A stretch of 64,000 nucleotides of DNA from Gammaproteobacteria bacterium (GTDB lineage: Bacteria > Pseudomonadota > Gammaproteobacteria > Steroidobacterales > GCA-2729495). The translations under genes were made by a program, and so were the position numbers. Below are positions 17,288 through 25,218 of the stretch, piece after piece; positions within the stretch are counted from its first letter, which is position 1, and each line of letters opens with the position of its first letter. Under the pieces are notes generated by a model. It worked only from the letters and a program-made list of their open reading frames with translations, was not told the DNA's origin and ran no database searches. Location: the NCBI GenBank assembly GCA_016874095.1, contig VGVH01000004.1, positions 1 to 64,000 on the forward strand, in the 5' to 3' direction.

Positions 17288-17923
17288 TCAGTGCTCGTAG
17301 CGGCGAATGCCCTGCTGCGTGGGGGTGACACCGGCTGCCATCAGCAGCCGGCTCGCGCGCGGACTGCCGGTCAGCAGCCACTGCTCGTAAACGCGCAGGA
17401 GATCGGCGTCCCGGCCGCTCGCGATCGCACGCACCTCGTTCAGCACATCGACAAGACCCGGAAATTTCGCGGCCAGTTCGGCGAAGACCTCAGCCAGCGC
17501 GGCGGCGCGGATGCTGGAGCGACTGTCCTGGGCCAGGGAGCGATAGGCGCCGCCGCCCATGCCGATGTAGTAGTCGATGCCGACGGCCCGGTCGCGCAAG
17601 CTGTCGGCGAAGAAGCCCGCCGTGAACAGCGCAAAATCGCCCAGCCGCTGCAGAAGGAACAGGCGCTCTTGGCGACTCTCGGTGGCAACGGCCTCGGCGA
17701 GCATCAGCGCCAGCGGGCGGTTCCTGCCGCTACCGGTCGACTCGTGTTCCACGGCATCGCTGCGCGCGTGCAGGGTGAGCAGATTCACGACGTAGCGCGA
17801 AGTTTCGCGCTCGATGGTTACGTGATTGGCAGCCAAAGCCGCGTCGAGGGAGTCGCGGAAGAACCCCTCGAGACTCGCCACAGGGACGAGTGTCCTGCGA
17901 TCGGGTGATACGGACTCTGCCAC
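17288..17923 (-). CDS. Uncharacterised helical protein upstream of another unknown gene
   Basis: A 211-residue, mostly alpha-helical soluble protein beginning at a GTG. No family name can be given. Notable stretches are VNLLTLHARSD, RPLALMLAEAVATESRQERLFLLQRLGDFALFTAGFF, GIDYYIGMGGGAYRSLA and VFAELAAKFPGLVDVLNEV, which look like tightly packed helices with many conserved-type glycine and aromatic positions. It precedes the 16630-17280 gene by 7 bp and follows the sheath-like gene after 131 bp of apparently non-coding DNA (17924-18054), where I see no clear promoter or hairpin. The pair seems to be a functional unit. Its link to the sheath-like protein rests on gene order and strand only. Confidence 0.7.
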   Translation of the reverse strand: MAESVSPDRRTLVPVASLEGFFRDSLDAALAANHVTIERETSRYVVNLLTLHARSDAVEHESTGSGRNRPLALMLAEAVATESRQERLFLLQRLGDFALFTAGFFADSLRDRAVGIDYYIGMGGGAYRSLAQDSRSSIRAAALAEVFAELAAKFPGLVDVLNEVRAIASGRDADLLRVYEQWLLTGSPRASRLLMAAGVTPTQQGIRRYEH

Positions 17924-18054
17924 TGCGAGTTCCCGCCGGATCGATCCTAGGCTTTCCCGAATCTAGCGGCATACGGGTGTTGCGGCCGTGGACGACTTCA
18001 CGGGTCGGCCAGGACTTGCACTCGCGGTGATCGAGTGCTGGCGACAGGAAGAAG

Positions 18055-19581
18055 TCAGCCCGCCAGTGCGAGACCCGGCTTCCAGGTGATCTCGCGCGAA
18101 AGGCTCATGCCTGGTGCGTGTGACACTTCGAATGCGACGAATTCGCCCGGCCGGTTGAGGGCGAGCCCGACCGTGATCGTGAGCAGCAGCTCACTCCCGG
18201 CCGCGCGTCTTTCGCAGCGCACGAAAAACGCTTCACGCGGCTCCGCTCCAGCAAGCAACCCCCTCGCGCGCAAGGCGGCCAGGTACTGCTGCAACTGGTC
18301 CTGCACCTCGGAGTCCGCCTGGTCACCGCCCGGCTCGAAGGCCGCCCAACGTGTGTAGCGGAGGACACCGCCCATCACGATCAGCGCTATGCGCCGCTGC
18401 CGCAGGCTGTTCCAGGGCGTCGGCCCGCCCGATCGGGCCATCGTCGTCAGTCCGGCCAGCTCGATCTTCCCCGCGCTGCGCACCAGCGTATTGACGCCGA
18501 GACGCCCGAGCTGGTGCACATCGCCTTCCTCCAGCGCGAGTACCGGCCTGCTGCGGCCCAGTGACAGCAGCGGACGCTTCACGGTGGCAAGGTCCCATGC
18601 CGCGAGTGCGCCCGCGATTGCCCCGGCCGCGCTCAGGTGGCCGCGGGGATCGCCGTGCGGCGGGCTTTCGAGCGCCGGAAAATAGGTAATCGCGTTCGGG
18701 CTGGTGAAATCGCGTTTGCGCTGCACGCGCACCGCATCGTCGACCTCGCCCCAGCTCCCGGGCGGATCGAGCAGCAGCAGCGCAGATCGCTCGCGGCAGT
18801 AACCGTCCGCCGCGAACAGCGCGACCGGCCCCAGCGTCGCGCCGGTCGCGCCAGGCACAAGCGTGACGAAATCGACCCAGGGCACCTGTTCCAGCGCGAA
18901 GAGACCGGTACTCTCCTCCCGCGAACCGATCAGGTCGTAGTCCGTCGGTGCGTTGTCTCCCTGCCAGTCCCAGCGGCCGTAGACGTAGTTCACGACGTTA
19001 CCGGAACCGACGGTACGGGTCGGTCGCTCGGCCGGAAGGGGTCCGGCGAGCCGCACCAGACCGGAACGCTCGAGAACAGTACCGATGAACTCCGCATGGC
19101 CCGGCTGGAGGCTCAAGCCCTGGTAGACCTCCTGCTCCTCGACGAGCGGTTGCGACGGGGAGCGACAGCGATGGATAACCAGGTTGAATCGCAGCCGGTC
19201 AGCAGACGCCGTTCCGTCATGATCGACCGAAGCGCGTAGGTGCTCGAGGGGGCCCGGATTACGCGCCTCGAGTTTCAGGTCGCCGCACAGACCCGGCAGC
19301 GTAATCTGGTTGCAGCGCGCGGAGCGGCTGACGCGCACGACGACAGCCTCCCTGCCGCCATTCTCGAAATACTGGTACAGCAGGAATTCCGTCCGGCTCG
19401 GGTAACCGGGCACGCTGAAACGCGCCAGGAATTCCTCGAGGCTGTGCACAGCGACGGGAATATTCACCGGACCGCGCGGTGCCGGTCCGATGAAGGCAGC
19501 GACGCTCACCCGCTCCACAGGTATGACCTGACCGCGGGGCGGGATCTCGACGACCGAGATGCCGCGACTGACCGGATCCAA
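18055..19581 (-). CDS. Phage/contractile-injection tail-sheath-like protein, orphan
   Basis: A 508-residue protein resembling the contractile tail sheath family (phage sheath FI type). The N-terminus reads GISVVEIPPRGQVIPVERVSVAAFIGPAPRGPVNIPV, followed by FLLYQYFENGGREAVVVRVS, both standard sheath features. The C-terminal domain has LRYTRWAAFEPGG, a helix, EAFFVRCER and LTITVGLALNRPGEFVAFEV, the end of a polymerising sheath subunit. The start is a TTG at 19581 with GAGGGG 9 nt upstream; no better start is nearby. No tube, baseplate, spike, ATPase or terminase gene is in the window, so this is neither a complete prophage nor an intact injection system locus. Two unknown genes follow downstream and a broken L,D-transpeptidase lies upstream. 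Confidence 0.85.
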   Translation of the reverse strand: MDPVSRGISVVEIPPRGQVIPVERVSVAAFIGPAPRGPVNIPVAVHSLEEFLARFSVPGYPSRTEFLLYQYFENGGREAVVVRVSRSARCNQITLPGLCGDLKLEARNPGPLEHLRASVDHDGTASADRLRFNLVIHRCRSPSQPLVEEQEVYQGLSLQPGHAEFIGTVLERSGLVRLAGPLPAERPTRTVGSGNVVNYVYGRWDWQGDNAPTDYDLIGSREESTGLFALEQVPWVDFVTLVPGATGATLGPVALFAADGYCRERSALLLLDPPGSWGEVDDAVRVQRKRDFTSPNAITYFPALESPPHGDPRGHLSAAGAIAGALAAWDLATVKRPLLSLGRSRPVLALEEGDVHQLGRLGVNTLVRSAGKIELAGLTTMARSGGPTPWNSLRQRRIALIVMGGVLRYTRWAAFEPGGDQADSEVQDQLQQYLAALRARGLLAGAEPREAFFVRCERRAAGSELLLTITVGLALNRPGEFVAFEVSHAPGMSLSREITWKPGLALAG

Positions 19582-19631
19582 TGCCTGGTACCCCTCGCAA
19601 CAACGCGGGCTATCTTAGTCGAACGGTGCGA

Positions 19632-20369
19632 TTACTGTCCGGCGCCGGTTGCCTCGGACTTCAGCACGGCGTCTTCGCCCGTGAACCAGTCGTAGGTCAC
19701 GACGTTCTGTACGCGGCGGGCGGCCGCCACGCCGGCAACAGCGTCCTGGCTGCCGGCCATGATCGCGACCGGGAATCCGCACCGAGCGGGTTGTCCGGCC
19801 CCGGCGGCGCCACGGCGGGCAGCGGATCCCCCCGCCTCTGCATGCTCCTTGCGGATCGAGGCTGGTACGCGCCAGACCGGAGCCTTTTTCTTCCGCGTGA
19901 CGCGAGTCCGCCCCAGCGGTGTCGCCCAGCCCTCCCGGCCAATGCTGATCGGGAAAGTATGGACTACGGGCGTCGCACTCTTCTGCACCTTCGGATACCA
20001 GAACAGGCGTTTCGAGACGACGTTGAGGACGATGCCCTCGCGCGGCGGGACGAGTTCCGTACCCTCCCCCGGCAACCAGGGATCGACGCCCGGGTTTGCC
20101 TCGAGCATTTCGTCATAGCCGAGGTCGTAGGCCTGGGCAACGTCTATGAAGGTGTCCTTTTCGCGGCTGCGCATCACCTGCAACTCGCCCACGATGTTGC
20201 CTGCCGCCGGAAGGTCGAACCGCGTCGTCGGAAGCGGCGGCAGCTCGGCCGGCGCTGCCCGCGCTGCCGGCTACTCCGGCAGGAACAGCAGCGAACAGCC
20301 GGTGCAGAGCAAGGTCACCGCAGCCACCGCGGCGATGCGCATGGCGACCTGGTGCCCGATCCGCATCAT
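19632..20369 (-). pseudogene. Degenerate lipoprotein L,D-transpeptidase (YkuD/ErfK type)
   Basis: The reading frame opens at 20369 (ATGA overlap with the M48 gene) with a lipoprotein signal (VTLLCTGCS). It hits an in-frame TAG at 20273-20271 soon after the signal peptide. The frame then continues with a LysM-like region (DTFIDVAQAYDLGYDEML, ANPGVDPWLPGEGTELVPP) and the L,D-transpeptidase start (FPISIGREGWATPLGRTRVTR, ASIRKEHAEAG). At a run of six G near 19825-19835 the family-like sequence switches frame (GDPLPAVAPPGPDNPLGA), as expected from one extra G. The catalytic SHGCIR region is not found in any frame, so an internal deletion is also likely. The remaining C-terminal piece (TYDWFTGEDAVLK) is in the original frame. 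It almost certainly lacks activity. Confidence 0.82.
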
Positions 20370-21142
20370 TTGCCGCAGGCCGGTTTCTTGCCGGCGGCGC
20401 GCGCAGCGTTGTAGATCTGGAGTGTCTCGGGAAGCTCCGCTATCAGCTGGTTGATGCGCTTCTCCGGCGCCGGATGCGTCAGCATGAACTCGGGAGGTCG
20501 CCGCTTCTCGTTCTGCTGCATGTTGTTCCAGAAGGGCACGGCCTGGCGGGGATCGAATCCGGCAGCTGCCATGTAGCGCAGGCCCACCACATCGGCTTCC
20601 GACTCGTTGCCGCGCGTGAACGGCTTGTTCAGGCCAAGGTCGGCAATAAGGCTGCCGAGGGCCGCCCCGCTATTGCCCGTGCCGGTCAGGATCGCGAGCC
20701 CGCTCACGCCGATATTCGCGGTCGCGGCCCGATTGGCGCGCTCGAGGCTGTGTTTCTCCGTCACGTGTGCGATCTCGTGACCGATTACCGTTGCCAGCTG
20801 GTCCTGGTTGTCCATCCGCTTGAGAATCCCCGAGAACACGCCGATATTCCGGCCAGGCATGGCGAAGGCGTTTGCCTCGTCGTTCTCGAAGACCTCGACA
20901 TCCCACTCCAGCTCGTCGTAGTCGTCAGGCAGCTCGCGGACGATGGCGTTGACCACGCAGTTCACGTACGCACGGGTGCGGGCGTCCTTGACCACGTCGC
21001 CCTGGCGGCGCATCTGCTCGAACGCGACCTGCGACTGGCTGTCTATCTCGCTCTCCGTGACCAGCGGCAAGGCACAGCCGGCGGCGACGCCAAGCGTCGC
21101 TGCAGCTGCGGCAAGCAAGCGGAACTCCGCGGACATGCGCAT
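20366..21142 (-). CDS. M48-family zinc metallopeptidase lipoprotein
   Basis: A 258-residue protein with a lipoprotein signal (lipobox GVAAGC, Cys23) and a periplasmic M48 domain. The zinc motif is HEIAH (H122-H126) in VIGHEIAHVTEKH, and the third ligand is probably E180 in NESEADVVGLRYM. AFAMPGRNIGVFSG is also typical of the LoiP/BepA/YggG group, which takes part in outer-membrane protein quality control. The track start at 21343 lies inside sohB. I choose the ATG at 21142, which has GAGGG upstream. The stop overlaps the start of the broken L,D-transpeptidase (ATGA), so the two once formed a coupled envelope pair. BepA-type TPR repeats are absent. Confidence 0.9.
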   Translation of the reverse strand: MRMSAEFRLLAAAAATLGVAAGCALPLVTESEIDSQSQVAFEQMRRQGDVVKDARTRAYVNCVVNAIVRELPDDYDELEWDVEVFENDEANAFAMPGRNIGVFSGILKRMDNQDQLATVIGHEIAHVTEKHSLERANRAATANIGVSGLAILTGTGNSGAALGSLIADLGLNKPFTRGNESEADVVGLRYMAAAGFDPRQAVPFWNNMQQNEKRRPPEFMLTHPAPEKRINQLIAELPETLQIYNAARAAGKKPACGK

Positions 21143-21215
21143 CACGACACCCTCGCGGCGATTATAGACCCGGCAACCGGGGCGAGGGATTCGACCGCCG
21201 GGCGCAGGCGGCGGT

Positions 21216-22244
21216 TCACGGCAGGGATCCTTCCTTCTGCCGCTGGGCGATCCAGAGCTCGACCTGGTCGGCGGCGGCACGCACGGCGGCAAGCAGGCGC
21301 TCCTGCAGGCTGTGGCGGGCCTTGTAGGTGACATGGAAAACATCGGCCCGCTCCGTTGCGGCCAGCAGGTAGTCGTCGCTCGAACCGAGCTCGTCGATCA
21401 GGCGCAACTCCAGGGCGCGCGTGCCATACCAGTGCTCGCCGGTGGCGACCGCCTCGATATCCAGCTGCGGCCGGTTTGCCACCACCATGTTCTTGAACAA
21501 CGCGTGAACCTCCTCGAGTTCCTCGCGCAGTTTCGCGCGGTCTTCCTCGGTGTTCCTGCCGAACATCGTCACCGTACGCTTGTACTTGCCGGCGGTGACC
21601 TGCTCGAAATCCACGCCACGGTCGGTCAGTGCCCGGTTGAAGTTCGGGATCTGCGCGATCACGCCGATCGATCCGACGACAGCGAACGGCGCGGCGATGA
21701 TACGGTTCGCCACGCAGGCCATCATGTAGCCGCCGCTCGCCGCGCCTTTGTCGACGATTGCGGTCAGCGGAATGCCGCGCGAACGCAGTCGCGCCAGCTG
21801 GCTGGCAGCGAGGCCGTGTTCGTGCACCGCGCCACCGAAATTCTCGAGCCGCAGTACCACCTCGTCGCGCGCGGTGGCGAGCGACACCACCGCCGTGATC
21901 TCCTCGCGCAGCGAGCTGACTGCGGTTGCACGGATATCGCCCTTGAAGTCGATGACGAATACGCGCGGCTTTGGTTCAGCCTTGTCGGCGGACTTCTCCG
22001 CAGCCTTGCGCTGTTTTTCCTCGCGCTTGGACTCTTTCTTCCACTCGGCCTTCGACAGCGCCGCCTGGCGCAGCGGCGCAGTGAGCTCGCGCAGGCTGTT
22101 GTTCAGCTTCTCGACCGTGAGGTGGCCGACGGCACTGCCCTTGCGTGACAGCGCCACGATGACCAGCGTCGTCGCGCCGGCGGCGGCGACGAAGGTGACT
22201 GCCTTGGCCAGGAACAGGCCGTATTGGAAAAGAAACTCGGTCAT
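21216..22244 (-). CDS. sohB: Inner-membrane serine protease SohB (S49)
   Basis: A 342-residue member of the S49 signal-peptide-peptidase family, close in length to E. coli SohB. The N-terminus has a membrane helix (AVTFVAAAGATTLVIVAL), then a Lys/Glu-rich linker (KKESKREEKQRKAAEKSADK). The protease domain starts at VFVIDFKGDI. The likely Ser/Lys dyad is S170 in DKGAASGGYMMA and K222 in AGKYKRTVTMFGR; VGSIGVIAQIPN forms the oxyanion/substrate strand. The active site should face the periplasm, where it degrades membrane-associated peptides. It lies between lipA (35 bp upstream) and the M48 lipoprotein gene (73 bp downstream), all on one strand. Confidence 0.93.
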   Translation of the reverse strand: MTEFLFQYGLFLAKAVTFVAAAGATTLVIVALSRKGSAVGHLTVEKLNNSLRELTAPLRQAALSKAEWKKESKREEKQRKAAEKSADKAEPKPRVFVIDFKGDIRATAVSSLREEITAVVSLATARDEVVLRLENFGGAVHEHGLAASQLARLRSRGIPLTAIVDKGAASGGYMMACVANRIIAAPFAVVGSIGVIAQIPNFNRALTDRGVDFEQVTAGKYKRTVTMFGRNTEEDRAKLREELEEVHALFKNMVVANRPQLDIEAVATGEHWYGTRALELRLIDELGSSDDYLLAATERADVFHVTYKARHSLQERLLAAVRAAADQVELWIAQRQKEGSLP

Positions 22245-22279
22245 GCATTGCTACCCGTGGAATCCGCCGCGCCCGTCGC

Positions 22280-23284
22280 TCAGCCCAGTCCTGCGTTGCT
22301 GCGTTCGAGCGCGCGCTCCGCGCGATAGCTGGAACGGACCAGCGGCCCTGACACGACTTCAGTGTAACCGAGCGCAAGTCCCTGCTCCCGGTAGCGGGCG
22401 AACTCGTCCGGGTGAACGAAACGGCGTACCGCCAGGTGGTTCGAGGTCGGCTGGAGGTACTGGCCCAGCGTCAGCAGGTTGCATCCGGCTGAGCGCAGGT
22501 CCTGCATCGCCTCGACGATTTCCGCGTCGGTCTCGCCAAGACCCAGCATGAGGCTGCTCTTGGTGAGGATATCGGGACGTGCCGCGCTGGCAATGCGCAG
22601 CACTTCGAGCGACTGGTCGTAGGTGGCGCGCGGATCGCGGACTTCGCCGGTCAGGCGGCGGACCGTCTCGAGGTTATGGGCAAAGACGGCCAGATCCGTC
22701 GCCACCACGGTACGAACCGCGGCCTCGTCTCCGGCGAAATCGGGCGTCAGCGCTTCCACTGCGGTCTGCGGGCAACGCGCCCGGATGGCCTCGATGCAGG
22801 CGCCGTAGTGCGCTGCGCCGCCGTCGGGCAGATCGTCGCGGTCGACGGAGGTGAGCACGATGTAACCGAGCCCCATCAGCTCGACCGTGCGGGCAGCGTT
22901 GGCGGGTTCCTCCGGGTCGATCCAGCCGTGCGGATTCCCGGTGTCCACGGCGCAGAAACGGCAGGCGCGGGTGCAGACACTGCCCATGAGCATGATCGTC
23001 GCGGTGCCGTTGCCCCAGCACTCCCCGATATTCGGGCAGAGCGCGTCCTCGCAAACCGTCGACAGCCGGTGCTCGCGCACGACGGCCTGCACGGCGCCAT
23101 AGCGACCGCCGCCCGGCGCCTTGGCGCGCAGCCAGGGAGGCTTGCCGCCGCGGACCAACTCAACCGGCCCGGCCGTCCGCTTTATGCCGTTCTTGATAGC
23201 CGTGAAGCCGGCCGCCGTGCGGTACTTCTCGCCGCTGCGGGCGTCGGCTTCGGTGACGACGGCGATGCCACGGAGCTCGCTCAT
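22280..23284 (-). CDS. lipA: Lipoyl synthase (radical SAM)
   Basis: Inserts two sulfur atoms into octanoylated lipoyl domains of pyruvate and oxoglutarate dehydrogenases and of the glycine cleavage system. The 334-residue protein has the radical SAM cluster C104-x3-C108-x2-C111 (VCTRACRFC), the auxiliary cluster cysteines C78, C83 and C89 ([12 protein letters not shown]) and the C-terminal RSSY motif whose serine also ligates that cluster. The track start at 23335 overlaps the terminator of the neighbouring gene; I start at the ATG at 23284. LipB is not adjacent. Upstream lies an intrinsic terminator at 23334-23361, so lipA must have its own promoter in the short 23285-23333 region. Confidence 0.96.
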   Translation of the reverse strand: MSELRGIAVVTEADARSGEKYRTAAGFTAIKNGIKRTAGPVELVRGGKPPWLRAKAPGGGRYGAVQAVVREHRLSTVCEDALCPNIGECWGNGTATIMLMGSVCTRACRFCAVDTGNPHGWIDPEEPANAARTVELMGLGYIVLTSVDRDDLPDGGAAHYGACIEAIRARCPQTAVEALTPDFAGDEAAVRTVVATDLAVFAHNLETVRRLTGEVRDPRATYDQSLEVLRIASAARPDILTKSSLMLGLGETDAEIVEAMQDLRSAGCNLLTLGQYLQPTSNHLAVRRFVHPDEFARYREQGLALGYTEVVSGPLVRSSYRAERALERSNAGLG

Positions 23285-23333
23285 GCGGGTATTCTGGCAC
23301 GTGGCATGACCCGATGGGCCAGTTGTGCGGACC

Positions 23334-23361
23334 AAAAAAAAGCCCGGCCATACGGCCGGGC
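23334..23361 (-). terminator. Intrinsic (rho-independent) terminator
   Basis: On the minus strand an 8-bp GC stem (GCCCGGCC/GGCCGGGC, 23354-23361 pairing with 23342-23349) with a 4-base loop is followed directly by eight T (23341-23334). This is a textbook intrinsic terminator. It ends the transcript of the 65-residue gene at 23423-23620 and separates it from lipA. Confidence 0.93.
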
Positions 23362-23422
23362 AATACAGGGGAAAGACGGTGCGACCACGGGAGCCCGCGG
23401 GCTCCCCGACATCAGACGAAAA

Positions 23423-23620
23423 TCAGTGCACCCTCGACCAGTTCAGCAGCTCAACGGCGTTGGCATCCAGGTTGAAGTTCTTGGCGAGGATCGCCTCGAT
23501 CTCCGCTGGATCGAGTACCGTGTTGGCCGGCTGGTTCAGCTCGACCACCCCGGTGTACTCGTCCGCCATACCGACATCTGCCGACTTCAGCAGGAAGCGC
23601 GTGTAGTACTTGGCGTGCAT
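23423..23620 (-). CDS. Small hypothetical protein (65 aa)
   Basis: A 65-residue soluble protein without recognisable family. It contains RFLLKSADVGMADEYTG and ends AVELLNWSRVH; the central part is rich in Asp, Asn and Ala (DPAEIEAILAKNFNLDA), suggesting a small alpha/beta fold. GTGGAG lies a few nt upstream of its ATG as ribosome-binding site. It stands alone, with a strong terminator 62 bp downstream and about 190 bp of upstream DNA (23621-23811) shared with the divergent OmpA-domain gene. The single-gene unit with a dedicated terminator argues that it is really expressed. Confidence 0.72.
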   Translation of the reverse strand: MHAKYYTRFLLKSADVGMADEYTGVVELNQPANTVLDPAEIEAILAKNFNLDANAVELLNWSRVH

Positions 23621-23811
23621 GGCTCCACTCTAGGCGGCACCCGCTATTGATTCTGTGAAGAGGCGCGCAATTCCACCATCCGCATAACTGCCGGGAATCA
23701 CTCGAAATACGGCTGGATTTCTTCCCATCCCGAGTGTTGCGGCCCTCTAAGCCGCTGCCCGGCCGCTGTGCTATAGATGCGACCGGTTCCGGTTTTCGTG
23801 ACGCCAGTCCC

Positions 23812-25218
23812 ATGAAGCGTTATCCCAGCGTTCGGTTCGCGGTCCTGCTCGCCGCGTTGATCATTGCGATATCGCCGGGGCGCGGCTCCGAACCAGCTGA
23901 GCCCGTCGATGCCGCGCGCGCCGCCGCTGAAGCCGTCGAGGCAGCCCTCTTCGCACCTGGCGCATACGGCGCAGGCCTGGCCGCGCGCGACAAGGCTGCT
24001 GCCGACGCAGAAGAGAAGTTCAGGCAGGCTGCGCGGCAGGCGGCCGTTGCCCGCGAGCGTTTCGCTGCAACGCTTAGGAAGCGTGAAGAAGCCCGTTCGG
24101 CAGAGGCTTACCTCCTCGCTCCGCAACCGTGGGCGCGCGCCGAGGCGATGCTCGGCCAGGCGGCACAGCGACTTGAACGTGCGGCCGAGGAAGCGGCAGA
24201 CGAGCGCGCCGCGGAGGCCCTCGCCCTCTACGATGCCGCCGAACTCGCCGCGCTCAAGGCCGCAGTGTTGACGGCAGCGCGCACGAAGGTCATGGAACTG
24301 GAACCGTCCGGCGCCGACCGACTGGCTCCCCGCACGAGCCAGCGCGCCCGCGACCTGCTGGCAGGCGCCGAGGCCGAACTCGATGCGGACCGGGGGCGGC
24401 AGGAGGCCGCCGGCCGGCTCGCCGCCGAATCACTGGAGAGAGCGCGCCATGCGCTGGCGCTGGCCGGCTGGCTGCGCAGCGCGCGTGAACGCGACGGAAC
24501 CGCCGAGGACACGCTCCTCGCCTGGCAGGAATCGTTGCGGCGTTCCGCGACGGCTTCCGGCGAGACTCTCGACTTCTCCGCGGGACCCGATGCCGCGAGC
24601 GCCGCCCTTGCCACAGCCGTTGCGAAATTGCGCGGACTCGCCACGGAACAGGCTGCGGCATTGGCGGAACGCGGACGCCAGATCCAGGCGCTCGAGGAAG
24701 AGATCAGGGAACTCGATGCCAGGCTGGCTGCAGCCGGCAGCGAAGCGCGGTCTCTCGGGGAGCGGCTCGCGGAGCGAGAGCGTGCCATCGAGCAGTTCGC
24801 GCGACTCGAGCAGGCCTTCGCTGCGGGTGGAGCAACGGTGCTGCGCCAGAGCGAGAACATCATCGTGCGGCTGACCGGGCTCAGTTTCGCATCGGGTTCT
24901 TCCAGGCTGCCTGGTTCTGCGCAACAGCTGCTCGATGCGCTGCGCGAGGCAGTCAATATCTATCCGCGGGCGAGTTTCGCGCTCGAGGGCCACACTGACT
25001 CGAGCGGTGACAGCGCTGCCAACCAGCGGCTGTCCCAGTCGCGCGCCGAGGCGGTAAGAACCTACATGGTCGGAACGCTCGAAGTGCCGGAAGGTCGCGT
25101 AACTGCCGTCGGATTCGGCGATACGCGACCTGTGGCGAGCAATGCCAGCCCGGATGGGCGCGGCCAGAACCGTCGCATCGACCTGCTGATCGAGCCCCGT
25201 GAGTCGCTAACGCCCTGA
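23812..25218 (+). CDS. OmpA C-terminal domain protein with long coiled-coil region
   Basis: A 468-residue exported protein. The signal peptide is MKRYPSVRFAVLLAALIIAIS. Residues about 30-370 are dominated by Ala, Glu and Arg in helical, coiled-coil-like runs (for example LEEEIRELDARLAAAGSEARSLGE). The C-terminal 85 residues form an OmpA-like peptidoglycan-binding domain: LSFASGSSRLPGSAQQLLD, LEGHTDSSGD with the meso-DAP-contacting Asp, and NQRLSQSRAEAV with the conserved Arg. It probably links the envelope to peptidoglycan as a periplasmic spacer. The ATG at 23812 is chosen over the longer track ORF because the signal peptide begins there. Its last 12 nt overlap the end of the convergent lipase-like gene. 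Confidence 0.86.
   Translation: MKRYPSVRFAVLLAALIIAISPGRGSEPAEPVDAARAAAEAVEAALFAPGAYGAGLAARDKAAADAEEKFRQAARQAAVARERFAATLRKREEARSAEAYLLAPQPWARAEAMLGQAAQRLERAAEEAADERAAEALALYDAAELAALKAAVLTAARTKVMELEPSGADRLAPRTSQRARDLLAGAEAELDADRGRQEAAGRLAAESLERARHALALAGWLRSARERDGTAEDTLLAWQESLRRSATASGETLDFSAGPDAASAALATAVAKLRGLATEQAAALAERGRQIQALEEEIRELDARLAAAGSEARSLGERLAERERAIEQFARLEQAFAAGGATVLRQSENIIVRLTGLSFASGSSRLPGSAQQLLDALREAVNIYPRASFALEGHTDSSGDSAANQRLSQSRAEAVRTYMVGTLEVPEGRVTAVGFGDTRPVASNASPDGRGQNRRIDLLIEPRESLTP

Noticed and set aside
18055-19581. Prophage call based on the sheath gene
   Set aside because: No integrase, terminase, capsid, tube or baseplate genes are near, and neighbouring genes are chromosomal.
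19820-19840. Programmed frameshift in the L,D-transpeptidase gene at the G-run
   Set aside because: The same gene also has an in-frame stop and lacks its catalytic motif, so decay is simpler.
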